64,000 bases of DNA from Halobacillus sp. A5 (GTDB lineage: Bacteria; Bacillota; Bacilli; Bacillales; Halobacillaceae), in NCBI RefSeq assembly GCF_024189315.1, contig NZ_JAIZEO010000002.1, positions 558,001 through 622,000 on the forward strand, written 5' to 3'. Position 1 is the first letter of the stretch; every line of letters starts with the position of its first letter. Positions 42,235 to 51,874 of the stretch are shown here, piece after piece. The notes below the pieces were generated by a model, which saw nothing but the letters and a program-made list of their open reading frames with translations, had not been told where the DNA came from and did not search any database. A program made the translations under genes and the position numbers.

Positions 42235-43893
42235 TTAAGCCCCCAGCTTCGTTTGAATATCAGACTTTAATACATCTGCTTTTGGACCATAAATCGCTTG
42301 AACGCCGCGGTCTTTAACGACGAGCCCCATCGCCCCGTCACGCTTCCATTCCGCTTCATCAGCGACAAGGTCAAGATTATTTACAGTCACACGCAGACGG
42401 GTCATACATGCATCAACTTCTTCTATATTGTTTCGTCCGCCGAGCATCTTGATGACTTTACTTGCTTGAGAGCTGTCATCATCCAGTACAGACGCGCCGC
42501 CTTCAGCAGGTGATGCTTCTTCGATGTAGTTTCCTTTCCGTCCTGGTGTTGGCAGCTTCAGCTTCTTAATCATTAAGTGAGCCATACCAAAGTTTAATCC
42601 GAAAAATACGAGGCACGTCACCACAAAGTTAATCAAATCCCGGCCGATTCCGGCGTTGATCATCAACGGAGTCCGCGTCAGCAACTCAATAATACCAAAA
42701 GCATGAACACGAAGATCGATTAAGTCTACTATAGCAAAAGCCATTCCCGTTGTAAGGGCGTAGGCTACATAGAGAAGGGGAGCTGCAAACATGAACATAA
42801 ATTCAATCGGCTCTGTTACACCTGTTAAGAATACAGCTAAACCAGCAGAAAGAAATACGGACTTGTACTTATGCTTTTTATCTTTATCTACGTTTAAATA
42901 CATTGCAAGCGCAATACCGATGAGAGAAGCAGTGGAAATAATTACCTGACCCGCTTTAAAACGCGCCGGCGTCACATCTTCTTCGAGCTGTTGATAACCG
43001 CTCATGTCATTTTGAGCCATTAAGTTATACATATCCGCAGCCCAGGCAAGCCACAAGGGATCCTGTCCAGCAACAGCTTCTCCTGCATTCTGCCCTGTCT
43101 GAATAATATATGTGCCGCCAAGCTCTGTATAGTTAATCGGTACTGTCAGCATGTGGTGCAGACCGAACGGAAGCATTAATCGCTCTACCGCTCCGAAAAT
43201 AAACGGGGCCGCCACAGGTGCTGTATTTCGTGAGGTTGCAATCCATTCACCGAAGTTATTTAAGCCTGTCTGAATCGGAGGCCAAATTAAAGCAAGCAGC
43301 AGCGACACAACCACTGATCCGGCCATAACTGCAAAAGGAACGAATCGTTTACCGTTGAAGAAGCCGAGAGCTTCAGGGAGCTTGTTAAACGCATGGTATT
43401 TATTAAATAAGCTCGCTCCGAGAAAGCCCGAAATAATACCAACAAAGACTCCCATATTAAGAGCGGGAGCGCCGAGAACGTCAATGAAATAGTCACCGAC
43501 AACCATTTCCGTACCGACGAGTGATTGAACGGTTGGACTTTCTTCAGCAAGCATATCTGAACTGACCCCAAAGACGGCGCCAGTAATCCGGTTGATGAAA
43601 ATGAACGCAAGCAGAGCAGCAAATGCACCGCCGGCCCGCTCTTTAGCCCATGAACCACCAATAGCGACAGCGAACAGAATATGTAAATTATTAATAATCG
43701 CCCAGCCAATATCCTCCATTATCCGTGCAACCGCTTGCATGAAGGCTATGTCATCGACAACCATATCCAAAGCTTTACCCAGGGAAATCATAATTCCTGC
43801 AGCAGGCATAACGGCTACCACGACCATAAGGGCTTTCCCGAACTTCTGCCAAAAATCAAAAGAAAAAATCGGTAATTGCTTTAATTTAGACAT
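42235..43893 (-). CDS. PTS transporter EIIBC, glucose/alpha-glucoside family
   Basis: Membrane sugar permease and phosphotransferase. The EIIC domain (residues 1-430, about 10 helices; motif FGKALMVVVAVMPAAGIMISLG) includes the VTEPIEFMFMFAAPLLY sugar-binding loop. The EIIB domain (about 475-552) has the phospho-acceptor Cys in DACMTRLRVTV. 552 residues. No EIIA domain, so a shared EIIA must donate phosphate. First gene of the operon; LacI-type operator sequences lie upstream. AAAGGAGAG precedes the ATG. Maltose or another alpha-glucoside fits the glucosidase in the operon. Confidence 0.9.
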   Translation of the reverse strand: MSKLKQLPIFSFDFWQKFGKALMVVVAVMPAAGIMISLGKALDMVVDDIAFMQAVARIMEDIGWAIINNLHILFAVAIGGSWAKERAGGAFAALLAFIFINRITGAVFGVSSDMLAEESPTVQSLVGTEMVVGDYFIDVLGAPALNMGVFVGIISGFLGASLFNKYHAFNKLPEALGFFNGKRFVPFAVMAGSVVVSLLLALIWPPIQTGLNNFGEWIATSRNTAPVAAPFIFGAVERLMLPFGLHHMLTVPINYTELGGTYIIQTGQNAGEAVAGQDPLWLAWAADMYNLMAQNDMSGYQQLEEDVTPARFKAGQVIISTASLIGIALAMYLNVDKDKKHKYKSVFLSAGLAVFLTGVTEPIEFMFMFAAPLLYVAYALTTGMAFAIVDLIDLRVHAFGIIELLTRTPLMINAGIGRDLINFVVTCLVFFGLNFGMAHLMIKKLKLPTPGRKGNYIEEASPAEGGASVLDDDSSQASKVIKMLGGRNNIEEVDACMTRLRVTVNNLDLVADEAEWKRDGAMGLVVKDRGVQAIYGPKADVLKSDIQTKLGA

Positions 43894-43921
43894 GTGTTAC
43901 TCTCCTTTTTAGTATATAGAT

Positions 43922-43935
43922 TGGAATCGTTTCCA
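43922..43935 (-). promoter_or_regulatory. LacI-family operator candidate 1
   Basis: TGGAATCGTTTCCA, a near-perfect dyad with central CG, 29 bases before the EIIBC start. It differs from the CcpA consensus by G/C at two symmetric positions, so a local LacI-type regulator may bind. Confidence 0.55.
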
Positions 43936-43965
43936 TAAAAGAGACAAATAAAAACGTCTGATTTG

Positions 43966-43979
43966 TGCAAACGTTTTCT
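43966..43979 (-). promoter_or_regulatory. LacI-family/cre-like operator candidate 2
   Basis: On the minus strand AGAAAACGTTTGCA, one or two changes from a CcpA cre site; 73 bases upstream of EIIBC. Confidence 0.45.
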
Positions 43980-43990
43980 CTGATTTATAT

Positions 43991-44004
43991 GCTAAACGAT
44001 TTCA
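43991..44004. promoter_or_regulatory. LacI-family/cre-like operator candidate 3
   Basis: GCTAAACGATTTCA, matching 12 of 14 cre positions; it lies about 25 bases from candidate 2. The rest of 44005-44140 shows no further structure. Confidence 0.4.
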
Positions 44005-44164
44005 ATATAGATGGCAATAGATTTTATGAAATTTTTTGAGGGCTGAATTTAAATAGAGTGAGAATGCTGGTGACAAACATAGACCTCGTAATGAACAACA
44101 TGCTGATAAGGGATTTTTCTCCAAATGGGTAAAATCGCCACTGTTCAAAAATGAAGGATCTGGT

Positions 44165-44185
44165 TATAATAAGAACAAACGTTCG
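44165..44185 (+). promoter_or_regulatory. LexA (DinR) box after a -10 element
   Basis: TATAAT at 44165-44170 is followed directly by AGAACAAACGTTCG (44172-44185), 13 of 14 matches to the Bacillus LexA consensus CGAACNNNNGTTCG. Bound LexA would cover the transcription start of the polymerase gene. Confidence 0.8.
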
Positions 44186-44203
44186 TGATGTGGAGGGGTG
44201 AAA

Positions 44204-45460
44204 ATGGATTACTCAAGTTATCCGCGGCATGACGTGCTGTGTATTGACATGCGGTCCTTTTATGCAAGTGTGGAATGTACGAGGCGCGGCCTTGATCCAA
44301 GCACAGCATTGCTCGCTGTAGTAGGGGACCCGAGTCGAAGCGGCAGTATTGTATTAGCAGCATCCCCGGCCTTAAAGAAAAAACACGGCATCAGTAATGT
44401 CAGCCGTTTTTTCGAATTACCTGATGACCCACAGCTTGTGATCGCCCAGGCTCACATGGGGGATTACCTCGAGGTATCGGTGGAGATCACAAAAATGATT
44501 ATGAATTATGTGCCGCCGGAAGCGGTGCATGTGTATTCCGTAGATGAATTGTGGGTGACCATTGATGGGTTAGAGAAGCTGTACGGCTCGCCTTATGACA
44601 TCGCCCGCATGATTCAGGACAACATTCGCGATCAGTTTGGCATCGAGTGTGTGATTGGAATCGGCGATAACAAATTTTTAGCTAAAGTCGTCATGGACAT
44701 TCATTCGAAAAAAGCCGATGACGGAATAGCAGAGTGCAGGTACGAAGATGTGGAGCGGATGCTGTGGCCCACCCCGATTGAAGACATCTGGGGTATCGGC
44801 AGGCGGATGATGAGGAACTTAAACCGTATGGGGATTGTAACGCTGGGGCAGCTGGCGAAGCATCCTGTTAAGTATTTGAAAAAGCATTACGGCATCATGG
44901 GTGAACAGCTGCATCAGCACGCATGGGGAATTGATTTAAGTCCCGTCATCGGGGATTTTACGAAAACAGAGCAGAAAGGCTACGGACACGGCGTTACTCT
45001 TCTGCGTGATTATACGGGGGAAGAGCTGCCGACTGTAATTTTAGATTTGTGCGAGGAAGCATGCCGGCGGGCACGGAGAGATCATCAAGCCGGGCGTACC
45101 GTGCATCTTTCGGTTGCGTATTCGAGTGAAACGGGAGGGGGGTTCAGCCGCTCAATGTCAATGGATCTGCCGACGAACATTACGATGGATATGTTCCATT
45201 TATGCATGCGTCTTTACCGAACCTTCTATGACGGAGAAAGTAAAATCCGCCGAACGAGTGTGACGCTGACCAACCTCGACGATGATATCGCTACGCAGCT
45301 TACGTTATTTGACGATCGCCCGAAGAAGAAAGACATCGGAAATGTCATGGATGAAATTAGAGATAAGTACGGGTCAACGGCAATTTTACGGGCAAGCAGC
45401 TTTACAAAAGCCGGGATTACACCGGAGCGCAGCAAGAAAATCGGCGGGCATTTTGCCTGA
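44204..45460 (+). CDS. Y-family DNA polymerase (UvrX/YqjW type)
   Basis: Translesion polymerase. The palm motif CIDMRSFYASVECTRRG near residue 14 carries the first metal Asp and YSVDELWVTIDG the second acidic pair. The HhH thumb region is IWGIGRRMMRNLNRMGI. The C-terminal little-finger region follows, with no obvious clamp-binding motif beyond QLTLF. 418 residues from ATG 44204 (GAGGGG 7 bases upstream). A LexA box overlaps the promoter, so it is SOS-induced like B. subtilis YqjW (PolY2). Followed by the macrodomain remnant. Confidence 0.9.
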   Translation: MDYSSYPRHDVLCIDMRSFYASVECTRRGLDPSTALLAVVGDPSRSGSIVLAASPALKKKHGISNVSRFFELPDDPQLVIAQAHMGDYLEVSVEITKMIMNYVPPEAVHVYSVDELWVTIDGLEKLYGSPYDIARMIQDNIRDQFGIECVIGIGDNKFLAKVVMDIHSKKADDGIAECRYEDVERMLWPTPIEDIWGIGRRMMRNLNRMGIVTLGQLAKHPVKYLKKHYGIMGEQLHQHAWGIDLSPVIGDFTKTEQKGYGHGVTLLRDYTGEELPTVILDLCEEACRRARRDHQAGRTVHLSVAYSSETGGGFSRSMSMDLPTNITMDMFHLCMRLYRTFYDGESKIRRTSVTLTNLDDDIATQLTLFDDRPKKKDIGNVMDEIRDKYGSTAILRASSFTKAGITPERSKKIGGHFA

Positions 45461-45535
45461 GTGACGCCTATATGGATTAAAAAATCAATTTCGTGGAAAA
45501 AACTCTGTAACCAATAATTACAGAGGAGGATTACC

Positions 45536-46072
45536 GTGAGAAAAGAAATGGATGGGGTTCTCGTGGAAGCGGTACAGGGGGATATTGCCTCTTAAACAGA
45601 TATAGAAGCTGTGGTGAATGCAGCCAATGCTGAATTACTGATGGGAGGAGGGGTGGCAGGAGCTCTGCATCAAGCAGCCGGTCCGGAGCTTGCGGATGCG
45701 GGGGCCCCTTTTTCTCCGATATCGCCAGGGGAAGCAGTGATTACAAACGCCTTTAATCTGCCTAATGATTATGTGATTCATTGTCTGGGCCCAGTATATG
45801 GACTCGACCGGCCAGAAGAGAAACTACTACGTGATTGTTATGTGAATGCTTTACGAAGAGCAGAAGAAAAAGAAGTAAAAAGCATCGCTTTTCCTTCGAT
45901 TTCTACGGGAGCTTTTGGGTATCCACTGGAGGATGCGGTTCAGACGGCACTGCCGGCTGTCCTCAATTCGCTCGATAAGTTACAATCCGTAAGACATATC
46001 AGGTTTGTTTTGTTTAGTAAGCAGGATTTTAAAGCCTATGAGAAGTTTTTAACTTCAGAAGACCAGGGGTAA
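45536..46072 (+). pseudogene. Macrodomain protein gene with an in-frame stop
   Basis: GTG 45536 behind a strong ribosome site (AGAGGAGGA) begins MRKEMDGVLVEAVQGDIAS, then TAA at 45593-45595, then, in the same frame, TDIEAVVNAANAELLMGGGVAGAL, the ADP-ribose-binding core of macrodomains, continuing to 46072 with SISTGAFGYP. In homologues the position before TD is usually Q, so a single CAA-to-TAA change explains the break. Translation could restart at GTG 45611 but would lack the GDI loop. The intact protein would have 178 residues and hydrolyse ADP-ribose derivatives such as O-acetyl-ADP-ribose. Confidence 0.8.
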
Positions 46073-46078
46073 CTCCAC

Positions 46079-47053
46079 TCATATCTCTTTTTGTTTTAAA
46101 AGGGGAGTGGAGGTATGCCTCCGCGTGCTTAATTTTTTTGTGAAATAACTGTGCAGCACCATACCAGCAATAATAATGAACAGGCCGAGAGCGGCTAATC
46201 CGCCTGGCAGGGGAGTAGAGAGCAGCACCACTTCACCGAGCATAACAAAGAGAACCTGTGTTGACTGGGTCGCTTCAACCGCTGCCAGCTTTCCCTGGTG
46301 GGTCCGCACGCGGTCGGTAGCGATAAAGAACAACGTTGTGGCAATCACGCCGGAGCAGATGCCGACAATAAACGTTTGCAGGAGCTGTTCTGAAGGTGGT
46401 GCGCCCACAGTCATAAGTCCATAGGTGCTGAGAATAACCCACAAAGGGAGACTTGCAATCGTCATCCCAAGTACTCGCTGGAAGGTATCCAGTCTGCCGC
46501 CGCAATGCTCCATCATTTTGCGGTTCCCTAACGGATAAGCGAAGGCAGCGAGAACTACGGGTAAGATGCCTGCCGCAATCTGCGCCGGGTTTAACTGACC
46601 GGCCTGAGGAAGTTGAATGAGTACTACCCCGAGCAGAATAAATAAAGAGATGCAAAGCGCTCTCACCTCAATTTTATTTCTTGCTTTTTCACCTCTATTA
46701 CTTACAAAAAACAAAGGAGCCAGCAAAGTTCCTGCCACAATTGTCATCTGCCACGTTCCGGCTACAAGCCACCCTGGACCGTAAGAAGCCGCATATGTAA
46801 GCGGTGCGTAAAATAACCCAAAACCGACCGTCCCCCACACAAGCCACGGCAAAGGCCGGCTCCTCATTTCCTGAAGGACTTGTTTCCCGTTCCCTCTTAC
46901 AAGTACAATGAAAAGGAGAAAAGGAAGCATGAAGAAGAATCTCAGCGAAGAGCTCCATAGCCAACTGCCTCCGTCAAGCTCCATCGAACGATTTAATATA
47001 AACGTTACCGCAAAAAACATGGAAGCTGTAATTCCGATAATGATTTCCTTCAT
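46079..47053 (-). CDS. Multidrug/metabolite exporter (EmrE-like DMT superfamily)
   Basis: Ten-helix membrane protein of the putative multidrug resistance efflux family: MKEIIIGITASMFFAVTFILNRSME, then SLRFFFMLPFLLFIVL, GPGWLVAGTWQMTIVAGTLLAPLF and ATQSTQVLFVMLGEVVLL. 324 residues. GAGGAGGA precedes the ATG. Divergent from the XRE-cupin regulator 97 bp away, which probably controls it. Its 3' end is 6 bases from the macrodomain gene in convergent orientation. Substrate unknown. Confidence 0.85.
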   Translation of the reverse strand: MKEIIIGITASMFFAVTFILNRSMELDGGSWLWSSSLRFFFMLPFLLFIVLVRGNGKQVLQEMRSRPLPWLVWGTVGFGLFYAPLTYAASYGPGWLVAGTWQMTIVAGTLLAPLFFVSNRGEKARNKIEVRALCISLFILLGVVLIQLPQAGQLNPAQIAAGILPVVLAAFAYPLGNRKMMEHCGGRLDTFQRVLGMTIASLPLWVILSTYGLMTVGAPPSEQLLQTFIVGICSGVIATTLFFIATDRVRTHQGKLAAVEATQSTQVLFVMLGEVVLLSTPLPGGLAALGLFIIIAGMVLHSYFTKKLSTRRHTSTPLLKQKEI

Positions 47054-47150
47054 ATGATTAGATCCTCCTCATCATCATAATAAAATATACATAATGTTTA
47101 ATATATTATATCAAAAATAAAGAGTGAATAGGTAAGGAGATTTCAAATCA

Positions 47151-47726
47151 ATGAAAGATGAATCAAATAATCCAGAAAAAATTACCCGGCAGGTTGGCCA
47201 GAGATTAAGGAATATCCGCAGGGAACGTGGCTTTAGCCTAAAACAATTGGAGGAAGTAACAACAGTGAGTAGGCTGACGCTTGGAAATATTGAACGAGGA
47301 GAAGCGAATCCGTCGCTGACTGTGATTTGGAAAATAGCAAACGGGCTGCAAATTCCAATTTCTTCACTCCTCAATGAAGATGAAGGTGTAACAGTTTCAA
47401 GAAAAAATGAAGGAAATAAAGTCGTAAGTGCAAATGAAGCGTGCACGCTGGAACCGATGTTTGATGCGGCAAACTTTGGCTCTCTCGAAATTCACCGGGC
47501 TTTTTTGAAACCGTATAGCGAATATTCTCCCGGCGCTCACCAGGCGGGGGTAAAGGAGTATGTGACGGTGATGAAAGGGAAAGCTGTCATCCGAATTGAG
47601 GAGGAAGAGTATCGACTGGAAGAATACGATTCATTGAAATTTAACGGAGACCGCCCTCATACTTATGTAAATGAAACGGAAGATGAAGCTGTACTTCACT
47701 TTGTTATGACGTATACGAAACGTTAA
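47151..47726 (+). CDS. XRE family regulator with C-terminal cupin domain
   Basis: Residues 10-66 form a lambda-repressor-like HTH (VGQRLRNIRRERGFSLKQLEEVTTVSRLTLGNIERGEANPSLTVIWKIANGL). Residues about 105-190 form a cupin beta-barrel (PYSEYSPGAHQAGVKEYVTVMKGKAVIRI; FNGDRPHTYVNE), which probably senses a small molecule. 191 residues. AAGGAG precedes the ATG. Divergent from the DMT exporter, its likely target; the A/T-rich spacer contains AATATATTATAT, possible -10 sequences of both. Confidence 0.88.
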   Translation: MKDESNNPEKITRQVGQRLRNIRRERGFSLKQLEEVTTVSRLTLGNIERGEANPSLTVIWKIANGLQIPISSLLNEDEGVTVSRKNEGNKVVSANEACTLEPMFDAANFGSLEIHRAFLKPYSEYSPGAHQAGVKEYVTVMKGKAVIRIEEEEYRLEEYDSLKFNGDRPHTYVNETEDEAVLHFVMTYTKR

Positions 47727-48043
47727 ATTAACAGTCATCCATTTGTCTTACTATACGTAGGTAAGATTATGTCCTTCCCATGGAGTATTCAATTGCTATA
47801 CTTTTGATTGTAATAGACAACCCATCAATGATTAAACCTCTCGATTCAATAATCGTGTCTAATTATACGGGTACTCTATATACATTTGAAGGAGAACTCA
47901 AGGTTAAGAATACAAAGTTAAGTAATCAATCTGTTATATAGATTTCCTTAATCAGCCTCTTATTAAAACTTCAAGGATAAGGAACTTTTTCGTTATTTTC
48001 AGCCGAAATTAATTTAAATTCCATCAGATGGAAGTCAAATGGA

Positions 48044-48072
48044 TTGCGATATTATGACATTTCCATTATATT
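48044..48072 (+). promoter_or_regulatory. Promoter of the riboflavin operon
   Basis: TTGCGA, 17-base spacer, TATATT, with a predicted start about 20 bases before the FMN aptamer. The region 47727-48043 upstream of it holds no gene I can support. Confidence 0.5.
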
Positions 48073-48097
48073 AATAGTAATACAACTAAATATTTAG

Positions 48098-48247
48098 TCC
48101 TTCGGGGTCGGGTGAAAATCCCAGCCGGCGGTAATGAACCTTTGTGTTCCGAGCCCGCGACGGGGAAGCAGCAGCTATGCGTTTCCTCCTGATTTGGTGC
48201 ATAATCCAAAGCCGACAGTTAAAGTCTGGATGGGAGAAGGAATGGAG
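48098..48247 (+). promoter_or_regulatory. FMN riboswitch (RFN element)
   Basis: All conserved blocks are present: CCTTCGGGGTCGGGTGAAAA, TCCCAGCCGGCGGTAAT, GAGCCCGCGA, the variable arm (GATTTGGTGCATAATCC), AAGCCGACAGTTAAAGTC and TGGATGGGAGAAGGAATGG. It lies before ribD and ends in a leader terminator. FMN binding represses riboflavin synthesis. Confidence 0.95.
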
Positions 48248-48328
48248 AACGTCAGCGGTACAGCAGAAATTCTGCAGTTGTACCCTTTATTAGGCGTACC
48301 TATGTACATTTTTAAAAAAATGTAGGAA

Positions 48329-48366
48329 AAAACCCTGGGGAAGTGTGTCTTCTTCAGGGTTTTTTG
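48329..48366 (+). terminator. Riboswitch-controlled terminator
   Basis: AAAACCCTG.GGAAG pairs with CTTC.TTCAGGGTTTT, followed by TTTTT, 20 bases before the ribD start. It is the expression platform of the FMN switch. A second hairpin with GGTACAGCAGAA and TTCTGCAGTTGTACC (about 48257-48285) lies between aptamer and terminator. Confidence 0.87.
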
Positions 48367-48385
48367 TATGAACTGGGGTGAGGAA

Positions 48386-49480
48386 ATGGATCGAGATCAA
48401 CAATATATGAGAATGGCAGTAGAAATGGCGAAAGGAACGGTAGGGCAGACAACGCCAAACCCTTCAGTGGCTGCGGTCGTCGTCAAGGATAATCAGGTCG
48501 TCGGGCTTGGGGTCCACGTGAAAGCAGGAGAGCCGCATGCTGAAGTGCACGCTTTACAAATGGCTGGGGAAAAAGCGCAGGGAGCCGTTATTTATGTAAC
48601 GCTTGAACCGTGCAGCCATTTCGGACGCACTCCTCCATGCGCCCAGGCCGTAATTGACGCAGGAATTAAACGGGCGGTTATTGCTTCTCATGATCCCAAC
48701 CCTAAAGTGAGCGGACGCGGGATTAAAATGGTGAAGGAAGCCGGCGTTGAGGTCACAACTGCTGTCCTTAAGGAGGAAGCCGATCAGCTGAACAGAGCTT
48801 TTTTTCATTATATTCAAACAGAGCGTCCTTACGTTCGGCTGAAGTCAGCCATCAGCATGGATGGGAAAATTGCGACCTCTACAGGCGAGAGCCAGTGGAT
48901 TACCGGGAAGGAAGCGCGTGAAGACGGCCATCGCTACCGTCATCAGTCAGCAGCGATTTTAGTAGGGATAAACACTGTACTGATGGATAATCCGAAGCTT
49001 ACTACCCGAATCGAGGGGGGAGGCAGGAATCCGGTACGGGTTGTGATGGATACTCACCTTCGTGTTCCGCAGTCCTCTCAGCTGATTCAGGACCCGGCCG
49101 CTCCTACTTGGATTTTTACAGGAATTAACCATGATCAAGCACAGAAAACAGCACTTGAAAGCCACCCGCATGTGCACGTTATTTCATTAAATACACCAGA
49201 AATAGAGCCGGAAGCCGTTTTACACTATCTCGGAGAAAAGAAAATAACCTCCCTGCTTATTGAAGGCGGTGCCACCGTAGCCGATACGTTCGTACGCGCC
49301 GGACTTGTTAATGAAGTGATTACCTATATGGCCCCGAAGCTTATAGGTGGAAAAGAAGCACTGACCTCAGTGGCCGGCAAAGGTTTCAGCCAGTTAAAAA
49401 ACGTAGATCGGTTTGAGTTCATATCGAGCGAACGAATCGGCGAAGATTTAAAAATTATCTCCGTGAAAAAGGAGGGTTAA
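48386..49480 (+). CDS. ribD: Riboflavin biosynthesis bifunctional deaminase/reductase RibD
   Basis: Converts the pyrimidine product of GTP cyclohydrolase II by deamination and ribosyl-chain reduction. The N-terminal deaminase has zinc ligands HAEVHAL and PCSHFGRTPPC; the C-terminal reductase (about 145-364) starts VRLKSAISMDGKIATSTGESQWI and includes LLIEGGATVADTFV. 364 residues from ATG 48386; ATG 48368 is in frame but only follows the terminator T-tract. First gene of ribD-ribE-ribBA-ribH under FMN control. Confidence 0.94.
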   Translation: MDRDQQYMRMAVEMAKGTVGQTTPNPSVAAVVVKDNQVVGLGVHVKAGEPHAEVHALQMAGEKAQGAVIYVTLEPCSHFGRTPPCAQAVIDAGIKRAVIASHDPNPKVSGRGIKMVKEAGVEVTTAVLKEEADQLNRAFFHYIQTERPYVRLKSAISMDGKIATSTGESQWITGKEAREDGHRYRHQSAAILVGINTVLMDNPKLTTRIEGGGRNPVRVVMDTHLRVPQSSQLIQDPAAPTWIFTGINHDQAQKTALESHPHVHVISLNTPEIEPEAVLHYLGEKKITSLLIEGGATVADTFVRAGLVNEVITYMAPKLIGGKEALTSVAGKGFSQLKNVDRFEFISSERIGEDLKIISVKKEG

Positions 49481-49483
49481 GTT

Positions 49484-50131
49484 ATGTTTACAGGTATTAT
49501 TGAAGAAATTGGTTCGATAAAAGGAATCAAAACGAAAACTGAAGCAATGGAAATCAGCATAAAAGCAAAGGATATATTAAACGACGTCAATTTAGGAGAC
49601 AGCATTTCCATAAATGGCGTATGTTTAACTGTGACGAGTTACACTGATCAGAGTGTCGAATTTGATGTAATGCCGGAAACGTTCCGAGCGACCAATCTAC
49701 ATGAGCTGAAGCAGGGCAGCCCGGTGAATCTAGAACGGGCGATGGCCGCAGGGGGCCGCTTCGGCGGTCATCTCGTATCCGGTCACATTGACGGCACGGG
49801 GCAAATCGTCAGTAAGACGCCGGAATCCAATGCTGTCTACTATGAAATCGAATTACCAGATGAACTTATTCATTATTTTGTATACAAAGGGTCCATTGCG
49901 GTGGATGGCACCAGCCTGACCGTATTCGGAGTTGAGGAGAACCGTGTGACGATTTCGCTGATTCCTCACACGATGGAGTATACTGTGTTAGGAAATAAGG
50001 GACCTGGAGACCGTGTCAACGTTGAGTGCGATATGATCGGTAAATATGTCGCTCACTTTCTAGGGAAAGATAAACCGAGTGAAAAATCGCACATGACAAA
50101 AGAATTCTTAAGTGAAAATGGATTTGCTTAA
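49484..50131 (+). CDS. ribE: Riboflavin synthase alpha subunit
   Basis: Dismutates two lumazines to riboflavin. Two repeats of the lumazine-binding barrel: [15 protein letters not shown] (1-95) and [10 protein letters not shown] (about 98-200), each with a SINGVCLTV / AVDGTSLTV motif. 215 residues. Starts 3 bases after ribD. Its stop codon overlaps by one base an alternative start of ribBA. Confidence 0.94.
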   Translation: MFTGIIEEIGSIKGIKTKTEAMEISIKAKDILNDVNLGDSISINGVCLTVTSYTDQSVEFDVMPETFRATNLHELKQGSPVNLERAMAAGGRFGGHLVSGHIDGTGQIVSKTPESNAVYYEIELPDELIHYFVYKGSIAVDGTSLTVFGVEENRVTISLIPHTMEYTVLGNKGPGDRVNVECDMIGKYVAHFLGKDKPSEKSHMTKEFLSENGFA

Positions 50132-50148
50132 TGGAAGGAGCAGCCAGA

Positions 50149-51342
50149 ATGTTTGATTCAATTGAAAAAGCGTTGGAACATCTAAAGCAGGGGAAAATGG
50201 TCATTGTATGTGATGACGAGGATCGTGAGAACGAAGGGGATTTAATCGGACTTGCCGAGTATGCCAGCCCAGAAATGATTAATTTTATGATTTCTAAGGC
50301 GCGTGGTCTTGTGTGCACGCCTATCACTGCTGAATTAGCGGAGAAGCTGGAACTGCTCCCTATGGTAGGGACGAATACCGACCCTAATCAAACAGCGTTT
50401 ACTGTAAGCATTGATCATAAAAGTACGACGACAGGCATATCTGCCGATGAACGTGCGTTAACCATTCGCGAGCTGCTTAACAAGGACATAGCGGCGGGAG
50501 ATTTTCAGAAGCCGGGCCACATCTTTCCGTTAATTGCGAAAGAAGGAGGCGTTCTGCGCCGTGCCGGCCATACGGAGGCTGCTGTAGACCTCGCTGTTTT
50601 AGCCGGTGCTGAGCCGGCAGGTGTGATTTGCGAAATTATTAAAGACGACGGCACGATGGCACGTGTGCCTGACTTAAGAGAAATGGCTGACGAATACGAT
50701 ATTCCCATGATTACGATTGCTGATTTAATCCAGTATCGTCACCGTCACGAGGACCACGTGAAGCGGGAAGTTGAAATCCAGCTGCCAACTGAATATGGTG
50801 ATTTCCGTGCAGTTGCCTATTCCAACGATATTGACAATAAAGACCATATCGCTTTAATTAAAGGCGATATAAAGCCGGATGAGCCGACGCTCGTACGTGT
50901 GCACTCCGAATGTCTGACGGGAGATGTGTTCGGCTCCTACCGCTGTGACTGCGGTCCGCAGCTGCACAATGCGTTAAGGCAGATTTCAGAGAACGGGAGC
51001 GGGGTGCTCCTGTACATGCGACAGGAAGGCCGCGGCATCGGACTGCTGAATAAAATGTTTGCCTATAAGCTGCAGGAGGAAGGATTAGATACTGTAGAAG
51101 CAAATGAAAAATTAGGGTTCGGTCCTGATCTGAGGGATTACGGTGTCGGAGCGCAAATCCTGAGAGAACTCGGAATTTCTGAAATTAAGCTGCTGACTAA
51201 TAACCCTAAGAAAATTTCCGGATTAAGCGGCTACGGTCTTGAAGTCGTTGAACGTGTTCCGATCGAAATGCCGTCTCGTAAAGAAAATGAACTTTACCTA
51301 AAGACAAAACAATCCAAAATGGGCCACCTGTTTCATTATTAA
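50149..51342 (+). CDS. ribBA: Bifunctional DHBP synthase / GTP cyclohydrolase II
   Basis: N-terminal 3,4-dihydroxy-2-butanone-4-phosphate synthase (1-200; [35 protein letters not shown]). C-terminal GTP cyclohydrolase II (about 205-397; [22 protein letters not shown] with three zinc Cys, [18 protein letters not shown]). 397 residues from ATG 50149 (GGAAGGAG 8 bases upstream); ATG 50131 overlaps the ribE stop but lacks a spaced ribosome site. Confidence 0.94.
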   Translation: MFDSIEKALEHLKQGKMVIVCDDEDRENEGDLIGLAEYASPEMINFMISKARGLVCTPITAELAEKLELLPMVGTNTDPNQTAFTVSIDHKSTTTGISADERALTIRELLNKDIAAGDFQKPGHIFPLIAKEGGVLRRAGHTEAAVDLAVLAGAEPAGVICEIIKDDGTMARVPDLREMADEYDIPMITIADLIQYRHRHEDHVKREVEIQLPTEYGDFRAVAYSNDIDNKDHIALIKGDIKPDEPTLVRVHSECLTGDVFGSYRCDCGPQLHNALRQISENGSGVLLYMRQEGRGIGLLNKMFAYKLQEEGLDTVEANEKLGFGPDLRDYGVGAQILRELGISEIKLLTNNPKKISGLSGYGLEVVERVPIEMPSRKENELYLKTKQSKMGHLFHY

Positions 51343-51394
51343 AGAGAGTACAGGGGCAGCAATACGAACGATACTAACAAGGGAGCGATGAAAA

Positions 51395-51865
51395 TTGGTT
51401 AAAGTATTAGAAGGAAATTTAGTAGGAAGCGGATTAAAAGTGGGGATCGTCGTTGGACGTTTCAACGATTTTATTACAGGAAGGCTGTACGAGGGAGCTG
51501 TAGACGCTCTAAAACGACACGGTGTTGATCTCGATGATGTAGAAGCTGCCTATGTTCCGGGAGCTTACGAAATCCCGATGGTTGCTAATAAAATGGCGGG
51601 CTCTGGAAAGTATGACGCTGTAATTACGCTTGGAGCAGTGATCCGCGGTTCGACTCCACACTTTGACTACGTGTGCGGGGAAGCAGCAAAAGGAGTTTCG
51701 CAGGCTTCCATTCAAAGCGGTGTACCGGTGATCTTTGGAGTCATTACAACCGACACGATTGAACAGGCCATTGAACGAGCAGGAACTAAGGCAGGCAACA
51801 AAGGCTGGGAAGCAGCAACGGCAGCAATTGAAATGGCGAACTTAAATCGTCAATTTGAAGTATAA
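51395..51865 (+). CDS. ribH: 6,7-dimethyl-8-ribityllumazine synthase
   Basis: Condenses DHBP with the ribitylaminopyrimidine and forms 60-meric capsids in bacilli. Signatures: [41 protein letters not shown] and [23 protein letters not shown]. 156 residues from TTG 51395 behind GGGAG. Last gene of the operon; the ribT acetyltransferase found after ribH in B. subtilis is absent. Confidence 0.94.
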   Translation: MVKVLEGNLVGSGLKVGIVVGRFNDFITGRLYEGAVDALKRHGVDLDDVEAAYVPGAYEIPMVANKMAGSGKYDAVITLGAVIRGSTPHFDYVCGEAAKGVSQASIQSGVPVIFGVITTDTIEQAIERAGTKAGNKGWEAATAAIEMANLNRQFEV

Positions 51866-51874
51866 GACACCAGG

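Noticed and set aside
47828-47944. Short frame MIKPLDSIIVSNYTGTLYTF... (37 codons)
   Set aside because: No ribosome site, no homology recognised and no clear promoter; the 47727-48040 gap is best left as non-coding.
48134-48325. Plus-strand frame of 63 codons
   Set aside because: It lies inside the FMN riboswitch and its expression platform; structured RNA explains the sequence.
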